64,000 bases of DNA from Thauera sp. K11. GTDB taxonomy: Bacteria > Pseudomonadota > Gammaproteobacteria > Burkholderiales > Rhodocyclaceae. Below, one piece after another: positions 52,362 through 61,228 of the stretch. The DNA is taken from contig NZ_CP023439.1 of the NCBI RefSeq assembly GCF_002354895.1, forward strand, positions 4,898,001 to 4,962,000, written 5' to 3'. Under the pieces are notes generated by a model. It made no database searches, was not told where the DNA came from, and saw only the letters and a program-made list of their open reading frames with translations. The stretch's first letter is position 1, and the number at the start of each line of letters is the position of its first letter. Position numbers and translations under genes: made by a program.

Positions 52362-54449
52362 ATGAAGGCGCGATTCCGGCGGTCGATTCTATGCATGCAC
52401 ACTGCGGGCGCCACCCTTGCGCTCCCTTCTGCGGCCGCGGCCGGCGACGTCTTCTTCGACGACATTCCCATCGTGCTGACGGCGTCGCGCCTGGCACAGT
52501 CGCCGATCGACGCGCCGGCCGCGGTGACGATCATCGACCGCGAGATGATCGCCGCCTCCGGCTTCACCGAGATCCACGACCTGCTGCGGCTGGTGCCCGG
52601 CTTCCTGGTGGCGCAGTGGCCGGAGGGTTCGCCGACGGTGGCGAACCACGGCCTGGGCGACGCGTACAACGGCCGCGTGAAGGTCATGATCGACGGCCGG
52701 ACGGTCAACAGCCCCATGCGGGGCAACGCGAACTGGCGGGAACTGCCGGTCCGCACCGACGACATCGAGCGGATCGAGGTCGTGCGCGGCCCCAACGGTG
52801 CCGCCTACGGGGCGAATGCGTTCCAGGGCGTGGTGAACATCATCACCCGCGCCCCCGCGACCGAGGACGGCCTGACGCTCATCTCGCGCATCGGCCAGGA
52901 CGGCTTCTACGACCACGGCGTTCGCCTCAGCGGCCAGCCCGATGGCGCGGTCGACTGGCGGCTGTCGGGCTCGCGCCGCGCCGCCAGGACGTTCCGCTCC
53001 CCCGCCGAGAACGACGGGATGGCGAACCCGCAGGAGCGCTTCGTCCTCGACACGGTGAATTTCAGCGCCTCGACCCAGCTCTCGCCGAACGACGAACTGC
53101 GCCTGCAACTGGGGATGAGCGACGGCGTCCATGAGCGCGGGACGCCGGGCTCCGTGGCCGATCCGATCGGCGAAGAGTCGTTCCGCGCCAACTACCTGCA
53201 CCTGGCGTGGACGCGCAGTTTCGGCGCCGAATCCGACTTCACGCTGCAGTACTACCGGCAGTCGGAGCACGTACGGCCGGGCAAGCTCGCCGTGGCCGAA
53301 CTCGGCGGGCGGCGGACCCGCCTGGCGGTGGTCGACGTCGATCTCGACACCACCCGCGACGATCTCGAACTGCAGTACTCGACGCGGCTCGATCCGGCAT
53401 GGCAGATGATGATCGGCGCCGGCGTGCGGCAGGAGAGCGTGCGTTCGCGCGACTATTTCAACACCCGCGGCACGCTGTATGCGCGGCATGCGCAGGTCTT
53501 CGGAAGCCTCACGTGGCAGCCGGTCGAGTGGCTCAAGATCAACGCCGGCGGAACGTTCGAGAAGCACGACTACAGCGGGGATCTGTTTTCGCCGCGGCTC
53601 GCGTTCAACATCGCGCTGTCGCAGCAGTCCTCGCTGCGCCTGTCCGGCGGCGTGGCCTATCGTGCGCCGACGCTCCTGCAGTCCGACGCCGAACAGGTGT
53701 ACCGCGAGGACGGCGCGATCAAGGCCCTCGGCCTGCGCGCCACGCAGCGGCTGCAGCCGGAGCGCGTGCGCTATGCCGAACTCGGCTACGTCGCGCTGCT
53801 GGCGGACCTGGGGCTGAACCTCGACGTGCGGGTGTTCCACGAAAGCTACGAGCGCTACATCGACGAGCGGACCTGCTGGAACCCGGCCATCGCGGCGGAC
53901 GGAACGGTGACGCCGCTCGACCCGAACAACCCGCTGGGCAGGCTGCCGTGCCGGGCACTGCCTCCGTCCGGCTACCTGCCGTACGAACAGACCCGTCCGC
54001 AGCGTTCGTCGGAAATGCTCAATTCCGGCGCCTTCGTGATGGACGGCGCCGAGTTCAGCGTCGACTGGCGCCGGCCCGGCTGGGGCCGCGTCGTGCTGTC
54101 GCAGGCGTTCATCGAGATCGATGCCGGCAAGGGCGTGCTCGACGAGGACATCGAGGTCAGCGCGCCGCAGGCGGTGACCTCGCTGCTGCTGATCAAGGAA
54201 TTGCCCGACCGCTGGCGCGCGAGCATCGGCTACTACCACAACGAAAAGATGAAGTGGCTCAACCAGGGCGACGTCGTCCCGCCCCGCGACCGCGTGGACC
54301 TCAAGGTGTCGCGCAGCTTCGGCCCCGCGCGCTCGGACAACGAGTTCGCGATCACGGCGCAGAGCGTGGGCGGGCGCTATCCCGAGTTCCACGAGGGCAA
54401 GTACCGCGCCGAGCCGCAACTGTTCGCGAGCCTGCGCCTTTCCTGGTAG
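52362..54449 (+). CDS. TonB-dependent outer-membrane receptor
   Basis: A 695-residue receptor. A signal peptide (ending near SAAAAGDVF) precedes a TonB-box-like DIPIVLTASRL and the plug domain (AAVTIIDREMIAASGFTEIH, RVKVMIDGRTVNSPM, IERIEVVRGPNGAAYGANAF, GVVNIITRAPA). The rest is a beta-barrel rich in alternating strands, ending with aromatic-terminal RAEPQLFASLRLSW, the classic outer-membrane signal. The ligand is unknown. It heads a coupled set with a periplasmic binding protein and a membrane diguanylate cyclase, which suggests sensing rather than only transport. Confidence 0.93.
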   Translation: MKARFRRSILCMHTAGATLALPSAAAAGDVFFDDIPIVLTASRLAQSPIDAPAAVTIIDREMIAASGFTEIHDLLRLVPGFLVAQWPEGSPTVANHGLGDAYNGRVKVMIDGRTVNSPMRGNANWRELPVRTDDIERIEVVRGPNGAAYGANAFQGVVNIITRAPATEDGLTLISRIGQDGFYDHGVRLSGQPDGAVDWRLSGSRRAARTFRSPAENDGMANPQERFVLDTVNFSASTQLSPNDELRLQLGMSDGVHERGTPGSVADPIGEESFRANYLHLAWTRSFGAESDFTLQYYRQSEHVRPGKLAVAELGGRRTRLAVVDVDLDTTRDDLELQYSTRLDPAWQMMIGAGVRQESVRSRDYFNTRGTLYARHAQVFGSLTWQPVEWLKINAGGTFEKHDYSGDLFSPRLAFNIALSQQSSLRLSGGVAYRAPTLLQSDAEQVYREDGAIKALGLRATQRLQPERVRYAELGYVALLADLGLNLDVRVFHESYERYIDERTCWNPAIAADGTVTPLDPNNPLGRLPCRALPPSGYLPYEQTRPQRSSEMLNSGAFVMDGAEFSVDWRRPGWGRVVLSQAFIEIDAGKGVLDEDIEVSAPQAVTSLLLIKELPDRWRASIGYYHNEKMKWLNQGDVVPPRDRVDLKVSRSFGPARSDNEFAITAQSVGGRYPEFHEGKYRAEPQLFASLRLSW

Positions 54450-54454
54450 GAACC

Positions 54455-55429
54455 ATGTCGCGATGCCGCCGGCCGTCGTCGATCGCCTGCTGCCTTGCGG
54501 CCTCGCGGTGGCTCGTCGGCGCCTTTCTCGGCCGCTTCGCCGCGCCGTGCCTGCTCGTGCTGGGCCTGTCGGCGCCAGCGCACGCGCTGCAGGTCGCCGT
54601 GGCCCTGTCGCAGCCCGGCGGGGCGCAGCAGGCTTTCGCCGAGGCCCTGCAGCGGACGCTCGCCGGCAGCGGCTACAAGCTGCTGCCGGCAGGCAACCTC
54701 GCCGACGGGCTGGACGAAGGCGCGCTGGGCCGGGCCGATCTCGTCATCGCCGCGGGTTCGCAGGCAGCGTCCACCGTGCTCGAACGCTTTCGCCGGCCCA
54801 CGCTGGCGGTGATGCTCAGCCGCGGCCAATGGGAGACACTGCGGGCGCGCCACCCGCAGGCCGCGCTGTCGGCCATCTTTCTCGATCAGCCCGCCGAGCG
54901 GCAGATGCGGCTGGTCGGCGCGGTGCTGCCGCGGGGAGGCCGCCTCGGCGTGCTCTACAGCACCCCGAGCGGCGAGCCCGATCCGGAGCTGGCGCGGGCC
55001 GCCGCGGCCGCCGGCCTCAGGCTGGTGCCCGAAGCCGTCGCCGGGGCCGGCGAGGTCATCGCCGGCCTCGAACGGCTGCTGCCGAACGTGGACGCATTGC
55101 TGGTGCTGCCTGATCCGGTGCTGTCGGCATCCAGCCCGGCGCGCTCCATCCTGCTCACCAGCTACCGCTTCAGGCGGCCGATCTTCGCCTTTTCGCGCGC
55201 CTACGTCGAAGCGGGGGCGCTGGCCGCGGTCTTCAGCGCGCCCGACGACGTGGCGGCGGACGTCGCCGACTGGGTCCGCAAGGCCGGCACCACGGCGGGC
55301 CGGCTGCCGCCGGCGCGGCCTGCGTCGCCCTTCCAGGTGGCGGTCAACCGGCAGGTGGCGCGCTCGCTCAACATCGGCGTCCCCGCCGACGAACAATTGC
55401 GGAGCCTGCTGCAGGGAGGCGCACCATGA
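54455..55429 (+). CDS. periplasmic substrate-binding protein (ABC_sub_bind/COG2984-like)
   Basis: A 324-residue exported protein: N-terminal hydrophobic leader (FAAPCLLVLGLSAPAHA) followed by a two-lobe periplasmic-binding fold. Typical elements are LADGLDEGALGRADLVIAAG, TVLERFRRPTLAVMLSRGQW, RGGRLGVLYSTPSG, LPNVDALLVLPDPVL and YRFRRPIFAFSRAYVEAGAL. No permease or ATPase gene is adjacent. TAGGAACC precedes the ATG, five bases after the receptor stop, and its own stop overlaps the GGDEF gene start (ATGA). It probably hands ligand information to the GGDEF sensor. Confidence 0.85.
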   Translation: MSRCRRPSSIACCLAASRWLVGAFLGRFAAPCLLVLGLSAPAHALQVAVALSQPGGAQQAFAEALQRTLAGSGYKLLPAGNLADGLDEGALGRADLVIAAGSQAASTVLERFRRPTLAVMLSRGQWETLRARHPQAALSAIFLDQPAERQMRLVGAVLPRGGRLGVLYSTPSGEPDPELARAAAAAGLRLVPEAVAGAGEVIAGLERLLPNVDALLVLPDPVLSASSPARSILLTSYRFRRPIFAFSRAYVEAGALAAVFSAPDDVAADVADWVRKAGTTAGRLPPARPASPFQVAVNRQVARSLNIGVPADEQLRSLLQGGAP

Positions 55430-56748
55430 GGACGGCGCGCGCGCTGACATTGACGCAAAGACTGCTGCTGACGGTGCTGGTGCCGGTCTCGCTGCTCTCG
55501 GTGCTCATCAGCATCCTCTATCTCGACCGCGAGGCGGAACTGACCGAGCAGGCGACGCGCGACCGCGGCATGGCGATGGTCAGCTTTCTCGCGCCCGCGG
55601 CCGAATACGGCGTCATCTCGGGCAATGCCGTGAACCTGCGCAGCCTGCTCGCTGCCGCGCTGGCGCAGCAGGACGTCGTCGCCGCGGCGATCTACGATCG
55701 CAGCGGCGAACTCGGCGCGGTGGGCGATTCCCCGGCCATCGTCGATCTCGGCCGGGTGGCGGCGACGGTGGCTCCGCGCCTCGTCGGCGCGAGCGCGGGG
55801 CGCTATGCCTTCGCGGCGCCGGTGACCTCGCAGCCCGTCGCGGTGGACGATCTGGGCGCCGCCACCGCCGCGGCGCCGGCGCCGGAAGTGATCGGCTGGG
55901 TGTATGTCGAACTCGACACCCGGTCGTATGCCGCGCGCCGCCGCATGACCGCGCTGACCGTGCTGGCGTTCGCGTTCGCGACGATGATCGGCACGGGCGT
56001 GCTCGCGGTGCGGCTGGCGCGCTCGGTGGGCGAGCCGGTGGGCCGCCTGGTGGACGCCGTCAGGCGCATGGCCGCGGGCGATCTCGACGTGCGCGTGGCG
56101 GTCGGCGGCGGCCAGGAACTCGGCGAGTTGCAGCAGGGCTTCAACAACATGGCCCGCTCGATCGCCGATGCGACCCACAACCTGCAGGCCAGGGTCGAGG
56201 AGGCCACCGGCCAGCTCGCCTATCAGGCGCTGCACGATCCGCTCACCGGCCTGCCCAACCGCCGCGCCTTCGAGCAGGCGCTGGAGGATGCGGTGCTGGC
56301 CTCGCGGCGGGCCGCGGACCACGGCGCGCTGTGCTTCATCGACCTCGACCGCTTCAAGGAGGTCAACGACACCTGCGGGCATGCGGCGGGCGACGCGCTG
56401 CTGCAGGAGATCGGCGACCTGATCCGGCATCGCGTGCGTGCGCAGGACCTGATCTGCCGCGTCGGCGGCGACGAGTTCGCCCTCATCCTGCGCGGCTGCA
56501 GCCCGGAGGATGCGCGCCGCATCGCCGAGGGGCTGGGCGAGGCGGTCGAGACCCATGCCTTCGAATGGGACGGCCGGACCTTCCGCGTCGGCGCCAGCAT
56601 CGGCCTCGCCCGCATCGACGACCACACCCGCAGCCCGTCGGACGTGCTGAAGGCGGCCGACATCGCATGCTACGAAGCCAAGCGCAACGGGCGCGGCAGG
56701 GTGGTGGAGAGCGGCCGCGCCGTCGTGCCGAAGGGGAAGCCTGCCTAG
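55426..56748 (+). CDS. membrane-bound HAMP-GGDEF diguanylate cyclase
   Basis: A 440-residue sensor cyclase. Transmembrane helix 1 is near residues 10-30 (LLLTVLVPVSLLSVLISILY), a periplasmic region of about 140 residues follows, and helix 2 is near 168-188 (LTVLAFAFATMIGTGVLAVR). A HAMP linker (~190-245; RLVDAVRRMAAGDLDVRVAV) leads to the GGDEF domain with intact GGDEF at 347-351. The inhibitory I-site RAQD lies five residues before it. It makes c-di-GMP in response to a periplasmic cue, most likely delivered by the binding protein encoded just upstream, with which it overlaps by 4 bp. Confidence 0.92.
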   Translation: MRTARALTLTQRLLLTVLVPVSLLSVLISILYLDREAELTEQATRDRGMAMVSFLAPAAEYGVISGNAVNLRSLLAAALAQQDVVAAAIYDRSGELGAVGDSPAIVDLGRVAATVAPRLVGASAGRYAFAAPVTSQPVAVDDLGAATAAAPAPEVIGWVYVELDTRSYAARRRMTALTVLAFAFATMIGTGVLAVRLARSVGEPVGRLVDAVRRMAAGDLDVRVAVGGGQELGELQQGFNNMARSIADATHNLQARVEEATGQLAYQALHDPLTGLPNRRAFEQALEDAVLASRRAADHGALCFIDLDRFKEVNDTCGHAAGDALLQEIGDLIRHRVRAQDLICRVGGDEFALILRGCSPEDARRIAEGLGEAVETHAFEWDGRTFRVGASIGLARIDDHTRSPSDVLKAADIACYEAKRNGRGRVVESGRAVVPKGKPA

Positions 56749-56872
56749 AGTGCATCCGCCCGGCCGCCCGAAGGAGGCGCTCTCCTCCCGCGGGGAGGGT
56801 GTCGCGCAGCGACGGAGGCCGTCCGGCGGGCGGCGGATGGCACAATGCAGTCCTTCCGCAAGCGCCTTGCCG

Positions 56873-59800
56873 ATGTTCCACCTCGCCTTCTCGAACCGTT
56901 TCGAAATCCTGCTCGACATGCTGCTCGACCGCCTCGCCGACGAGCGGCCCGGGCCTTTCGGCCGGCGCCACGTGGTGGTGCCGAGCAGCGCGCTGCGGCG
57001 CAGGGTGGAACTCGCGGTCGCCGCGCGCGAAGGCGTCTGCGCCAATCTGGACTTCGCCTACCTGGCGCAGTGGCTGTGGGCGCAGATCGGCCGCGTGGTC
57101 GAGGTGCCGGAGCGCTCGCCGTTCGCGCCGGCGCTGCTCGCCTGGCGCATCCACGGCCTGCTCGATTCCGCCGCCGCGGACGGCTGGCTGCCGGCGCATC
57201 CCCGCCTGGCGCGCTACCTGGAGGGCGCGGACGCGGCGATGCGCTTCGAACTCGCCGGGCGCATCGCGCGGGTGTTCGACCACTACCTGACCTACCGGCC
57301 GCGCTGGCTCGAGCAATGGGCCGCCGGCAAGGCGGCGGTGCAGGGCGCGGCGACCGAGGCCGAACGCGCCGACGAAGCCTGGCAGGCCGAACTCTGGCGG
57401 CGCATCCGCGCCGGCCTGCACCTGCGCCAGGAGCATCCGGCGGCGCTCTTCCTGCGGCGCGTCGCGGCGATGGGCGAGGCCGAACTCGCCGCCGCCGGCC
57501 TGCCGCGCACGGTGCATGTGTTCGGCCTGCCGGCGCTGCCGCCGCTCTACCTGGAGATGCTGCGCGAACTGGCGCGGGTGGTCGAAGTGCGGCTGTACGT
57601 GCTCAATCCCTGCCGCGAATACTGGTTCGAGATCGTCGATGCACGCCGCCTGTCCTGGCTCGCCAGCCGCCAGCAGGACATGTTCCACGAAACCGGCAAC
57701 CGGCTGCTGGCCGCGTGGGGGCGGCAGACCCAGGCGCACATCGGCCTGCTCTTCGACGGCGAGCGCGAGGTGCAGGAAGAAGCCGCGTTCGCGCCGCATC
57801 CGGGCAAACACGTGCTGGCACGCCTGCAGAACGCCATTCTCGACCTGCAGGATCTCGAGCCCGGCAGCGTGGCGCTGGCCGAGCGCGACCGCAGCATCGA
57901 ACTGCACGCCTGCCATTCGCGCACGCGCGAACTGGAGGTGCTGCACGACCGCCTGCTCGGCCTCTTCGCCGGGCGCAACCCGCCGCGGCCCGACGAGATC
58001 GTGGTGCTGACGCCCGATTTGGACGCCGCCGCGCCACTCATCGAGGCGGTGTTCGGCACCGCGCCGGCCGGCCGGCGCATTCCGTGGCGCATCACCGGCC
58101 TGGGCGGCACGCGCGAGAACCCGGTGGCGCAGGTGCTGGACCGCCTGCTGACGCTGGCCGCGGGGCGCTTTCCGGCGAGCCGCGTGTTCGACCTGCTGCA
58201 ACAGCCGCCGGTGGCGGCGAACTTCGGCCTGGACGAGGCCGCGCTCGCCACGGTCCATGACTGGATGCGCGCCGCCGGCATCCGCTGGGGGCTGGGCGGC
58301 GACGGCGGCCCTGCCCGCCATACGCTGGACGAGGGTCTGCACCGGCTGTATCTCGCCTGGGCGGCTGGCGAGGCGTCGTGGCAGGCCCCCTTCGCCGGCC
58401 GCATCGGCGCGGCGGCGCCGGAGGGCAATGCCGCGCTCGCGCTCGGCCGCTTCTGGCGCTACGCCCGGACCCTGCGTGCGCTGCGCGAGGCACTGCTGCG
58501 TCCGCAGGACGCCGAGGGATGGCGCCGGACGCTGGGCGAGGCGCTGGCGGCGCTGGTCGGCGACAGCGTGGCGTGGGCCGACGAGCTGCGCGACGTGCGC
58601 GCGGCCGTCGCATCGCTCGCCGAGTCCATCGCCGGCGGCGGCCTGTCCGCGCCGGTGCCGCCGGACGTGGTGCATGCGGCGCTCGCCGGCCTGCTCGACG
58701 ATCCTGCGCGCGGCGGCGTGCCCGGCGGCACGGTGACGTTTTCAGCCCTGCCCGCGCTGCGCGGCCTGCCCTACCGGGTGGTGTGCGTGATCGGGCTCGA
58801 CCACGGCGCCTTTCCCGGCAGCGACCGCGCTGCCGAGTTCGACCTGATGGCGGCGCGCCCGCAGCGCGGCGACCGTCAGCGCCGGCTCGACGACCGCAAC
58901 CTGTTCCTCGACGTACTGCTGTCGGCGCGCGACGTGCTGCATCTGTCCTACGTCGGGCGCAGTGTGCGCGACGGCGGTGTTCTGCCGCCGTCGGTGCTGG
59001 TGGACGAACTGTTCGACACCCTGGCGGCGGCCTGCGCCGCGGACCCCGCCGATCCCGCCTCGCTGGCCGCCGCGCGCCGCCGGCTGACGGTGGCGCATCC
59101 GCTGCAGCCGTTCGCGGCCGATTACTTCCTGCCGTCGCCGCAGCGCGATCCGCGCCTCGTCAGCTACCACGAGGAATACGCCGCGGCGCTCGCCGCCCGG
59201 CTGGGAGCCGCGTCCGGCGGAACCGCCGGCATGGATGATGCGCAGGCCGGGGACGAAGGCGGCGAAGACGAGGGCAGCGCTGCCGACGGTGAGGACCGCC
59301 CGGTCGACGACGCGGTGCATCGTCCCTTCTTCATCGCGCCGCTGCCGCCGCCCGGCGAGGAATGGCGCGACGTGGGCCTGGCGCAGTTGATCCGCTTCTT
59401 CGGCAACCCCTGCCGCTACCTGCTGCGCGAGCGCATCGGCCTCGACCTGCCCGAGGCCGACGACGAACTCGAGGACGTGGAAGGCTTCATCCCCGACTGG
59501 CCGGCGCGGCAGGCGCTGGCGCAGCGCCTGCTGCCGGCCCTGCTCGACCGGCCGGCGGGAGGGACGGATGCCGCGGCAGCGCCTTCCGCGGACCTGCTCG
59601 AACTGGCGCGCGCCGGCGGCGAGTATCCGCCCGGCGCGCTGGGCGAGGGCGAACTGCTGCGCGAACTGGCCAGCCTGCGCGGCTTCGCCTCAGCGGTGGC
59701 GGTGGCGACGGCGGACGCCCCGCTGCCGCCGCAGGTGTCGCGGATCGAGTTCGAACTCGGCGCGGAGCGCTGGACGCTGACCGCGGCATTCGCGAACCTG

Positions 59801-60265
59801 CACCCCGGCGGCCTGCTGCGCCAGCGCTACGACGACACCCGCGTCGCCGACTATCTTTCCGCATGGTTCTCGCATCTGGCACTGTGCGCCGCGCCGGTCG
59901 CCGGCGCGGCATGCGAAACCCGGGGCTTGTCGCGCGACGGCACGTTCGCGTTCCCGCCCTTGGCAGCCGCCGAGGCGCACCGCCTGCTGGGCGACGCGCT
60001 CGCGCTGTACCGCGAAGGATTGAGCCGCCCGCTGCACTTCTTCCCCAAGTCGGCCTGGGCCTGCGTGGCCAATGGCGACAACGGCGCCAGGGCCCATGCG
60101 CGATGGAGCGGCGGCAACCGGCCGGAGCACGGCGAAGGCAGCGACCCCGCCTACCGCCTCGCCCTGCGCGGCGAGCCGGTGGCGCTGGACGAAACCTTCT
60201 TCGAACTGGCAAGGCGCGTGCTCGGTCCGCTGCGGCAGCACCTGCGGGACGAGCGCCTGGGCTGA
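56873..60265 (+). CDS. recC: RecC subunit of exodeoxyribonuclease V
   Basis: A 1130-residue protein that matches RecC in length and pattern. It begins MFHLAFSNRFEILLDMLLDR, then CANLDFAYLAQWLWAQIGRV, RIARVFDHYLTYRPRWLEQW, and later VFGLPALPPLYLEMLRELAR and VTFSALPALRGLPYRVVCVI. RecC recognises Chi and scaffolds RecB and RecD in double-strand break repair. The ATG at 56873 was chosen because the conserved N-terminus starts there. Unusually, neither recB nor recD follows; an AT-rich patch with an unrelated membrane protein does. Confidence 0.92.
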   Translation: MFHLAFSNRFEILLDMLLDRLADERPGPFGRRHVVVPSSALRRRVELAVAAREGVCANLDFAYLAQWLWAQIGRVVEVPERSPFAPALLAWRIHGLLDSAAADGWLPAHPRLARYLEGADAAMRFELAGRIARVFDHYLTYRPRWLEQWAAGKAAVQGAATEAERADEAWQAELWRRIRAGLHLRQEHPAALFLRRVAAMGEAELAAAGLPRTVHVFGLPALPPLYLEMLRELARVVEVRLYVLNPCREYWFEIVDARRLSWLASRQQDMFHETGNRLLAAWGRQTQAHIGLLFDGEREVQEEAAFAPHPGKHVLARLQNAILDLQDLEPGSVALAERDRSIELHACHSRTRELEVLHDRLLGLFAGRNPPRPDEIVVLTPDLDAAAPLIEAVFGTAPAGRRIPWRITGLGGTRENPVAQVLDRLLTLAAGRFPASRVFDLLQQPPVAANFGLDEAALATVHDWMRAAGIRWGLGGDGGPARHTLDEGLHRLYLAWAAGEASWQAPFAGRIGAAAPEGNAALALGRFWRYARTLRALREALLRPQDAEGWRRTLGEALAALVGDSVAWADELRDVRAAVASLAESIAGGGLSAPVPPDVVHAALAGLLDDPARGGVPGGTVTFSALPALRGLPYRVVCVIGLDHGAFPGSDRAAEFDLMAARPQRGDRQRRLDDRNLFLDVLLSARDVLHLSYVGRSVRDGGVLPPSVLVDELFDTLAAACAADPADPASLAAARRRLTVAHPLQPFAADYFLPSPQRDPRLVSYHEEYAAALAARLGAASGGTAGMDDAQAGDEGGEDEGSAADGEDRPVDDAVHRPFFIAPLPPPGEEWRDVGLAQLIRFFGNPCRYLLRERIGLDLPEADDELEDVEGFIPDWPARQALAQRLLPALLDRPAGGTDAAAAPSADLLELARAGGEYPPGALGEGELLRELASLRGFASAVAVATADAPLPPQVSRIEFELGAERWTLTAAFANLHPGGLLRQRYDDTRVADYLSAWFSHLALCAAPVAGAACETRGLSRDGTFAFPPLAAAEAHRLLGDALALYREGLSRPLHFFPKSAWACVANGDNGARAHARWSGGNRPEHGEGSDPAYRLALRGEPVALDETFFELARRVLGPLRQHLRDERLG

Positions 60266-60310
60266 ACGACGGCACCGCGCCGGGCAAAGGAGGGCGGCGG
60301 ACCGCGAAGG

Positions 60311-60709
60311 TCAAGGCCTGGCGGCATCAGTGATACTGGCAGCATGGAGAAGACACGCTATGACGAGGAAAATCGCAAGATCAATCAATAGGACGTCAAT
60401 TAGCATTCCCCAGCCATATTTGGTGCCAATGTCGAAATAGATGGACGTAAGTCCGCCAATAGTTCCTGCGATTGACGGTGCCAGGAGCAGGAATGCAATG
60501 GCAAACCATCCCAATTTCGTCGGGTATCTGCGGTGCATGTAAATCACTGTCGTGAGCAGCATTGGCATTGATGCGTAAAGGAAGTCCCCAGACGAATGCG
60601 CATACAGCACCGCATTGCTGAGAGTGAAACATCCCAGCAGTCCCAAAATGAGTATGCAGGCGATCAATAGCCTTGGACGCCTGAGGTGGCCTCTGCTCGT
60701 TAAATCCAT
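60311..60709 (-). CDS. small hypothetical membrane protein in an AT-rich patch
   Basis: A 132-residue protein with four probable transmembrane helices (LLIACILILGLLGCFTLSNA, FLYASMPMLLTTVIYMHRRY, GWFAIAFLLLAPSIAGTIGG, LIDVLLIDLAIFLVIACLLH). Codon and base composition are clearly more AT-rich than in every other gene in the window, which points to recent acquisition. GGAAGAATTTCC stands before the ATG. No family is recognised. It is convergent with recC, 45 bp from its end. Confidence 0.65.
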   Translation of the reverse strand: MDLTSRGHLRRPRLLIACILILGLLGCFTLSNAVLYAHSSGDFLYASMPMLLTTVIYMHRRYPTKLGWFAIAFLLLAPSIAGTIGGLTSIYFDIGTKYGWGMLIDVLLIDLAIFLVIACLLHAASITDAARP

Positions 60710-61228
60710 GGAAATTCTTCCGGGCGCCCTGGACGGAAATCGCCCGCCCGTGGCTGGTGTAATTCGGCAAGCCCTCAGCCACCGTGCCGCCGCAGGCGGT
60801 TTTGTCGCCGTAGCGTATCCATCCGATGATCCTCAGGCGTGGCTTCCGGTCGGCGCGGGCTTACGCGTTTGCGGTGGTTTGCGGAACCGGAACTTGGCCG
60901 GAAAGTGATCGTCTGGATGATGCCATTTGCGCATTATCCCAGAAGCACTGGCCATTTACTCTTTTGTCATTATATTTCGAGGGATCGCCATGGAAATTCT
61001 TACCGTTCAATGAGTTACCGGGCCATGTGTGAACCCGCGTAGAAGAAGCGGCTACTTTCGTCTCTTGGATGTGGTCCTCTGCGATCCGCTGGAAGACGGT
61101 CGAGGCAGGCCGGCCGCGCCGCCGGAGACGCGGCCGCGGCGGTCCCGCCGAAAGGGATTGATACGCGTCGGCGGCGGCGGTCCGCGTAGAATCCGACGCG
61201 ACCGCAAGAATCCGCAAAGACCCGACCC
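60710..61228. other. intergenic interval with AT-rich remnant, no supported gene
   Basis: These 519 bp lead up to the type I secretion genes. The part up to about 61030 is AT-richer than the surroundings, as is the preceding membrane-protein gene. A 68-codon frame at 60826-61032 ends with a protein-like stretch (KHWPFTLLSLYFEG), which may be a remnant. The 14-mer CCATGGAAATTCTT occurs twice, at ~60706 and ~60989, the first covering the start of the membrane-protein gene. From ~61080 the sequence returns to high GC and should hold the promoter of the secretion genes. Confidence 0.45.

Noticed and set aside
56755..56845. Repeat-like GC-rich interval before recC (CCTCCC-GCG-GGGAGG)
   Set aside because: Only a 6-bp stem and no second copy found in the window; not enough to call a repeat or terminator.
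60826..61032. 68-codon frame with a plausible C-terminal stretch
   Set aside because: No start signal and no family; kept only as a possible remnant in the interval description.
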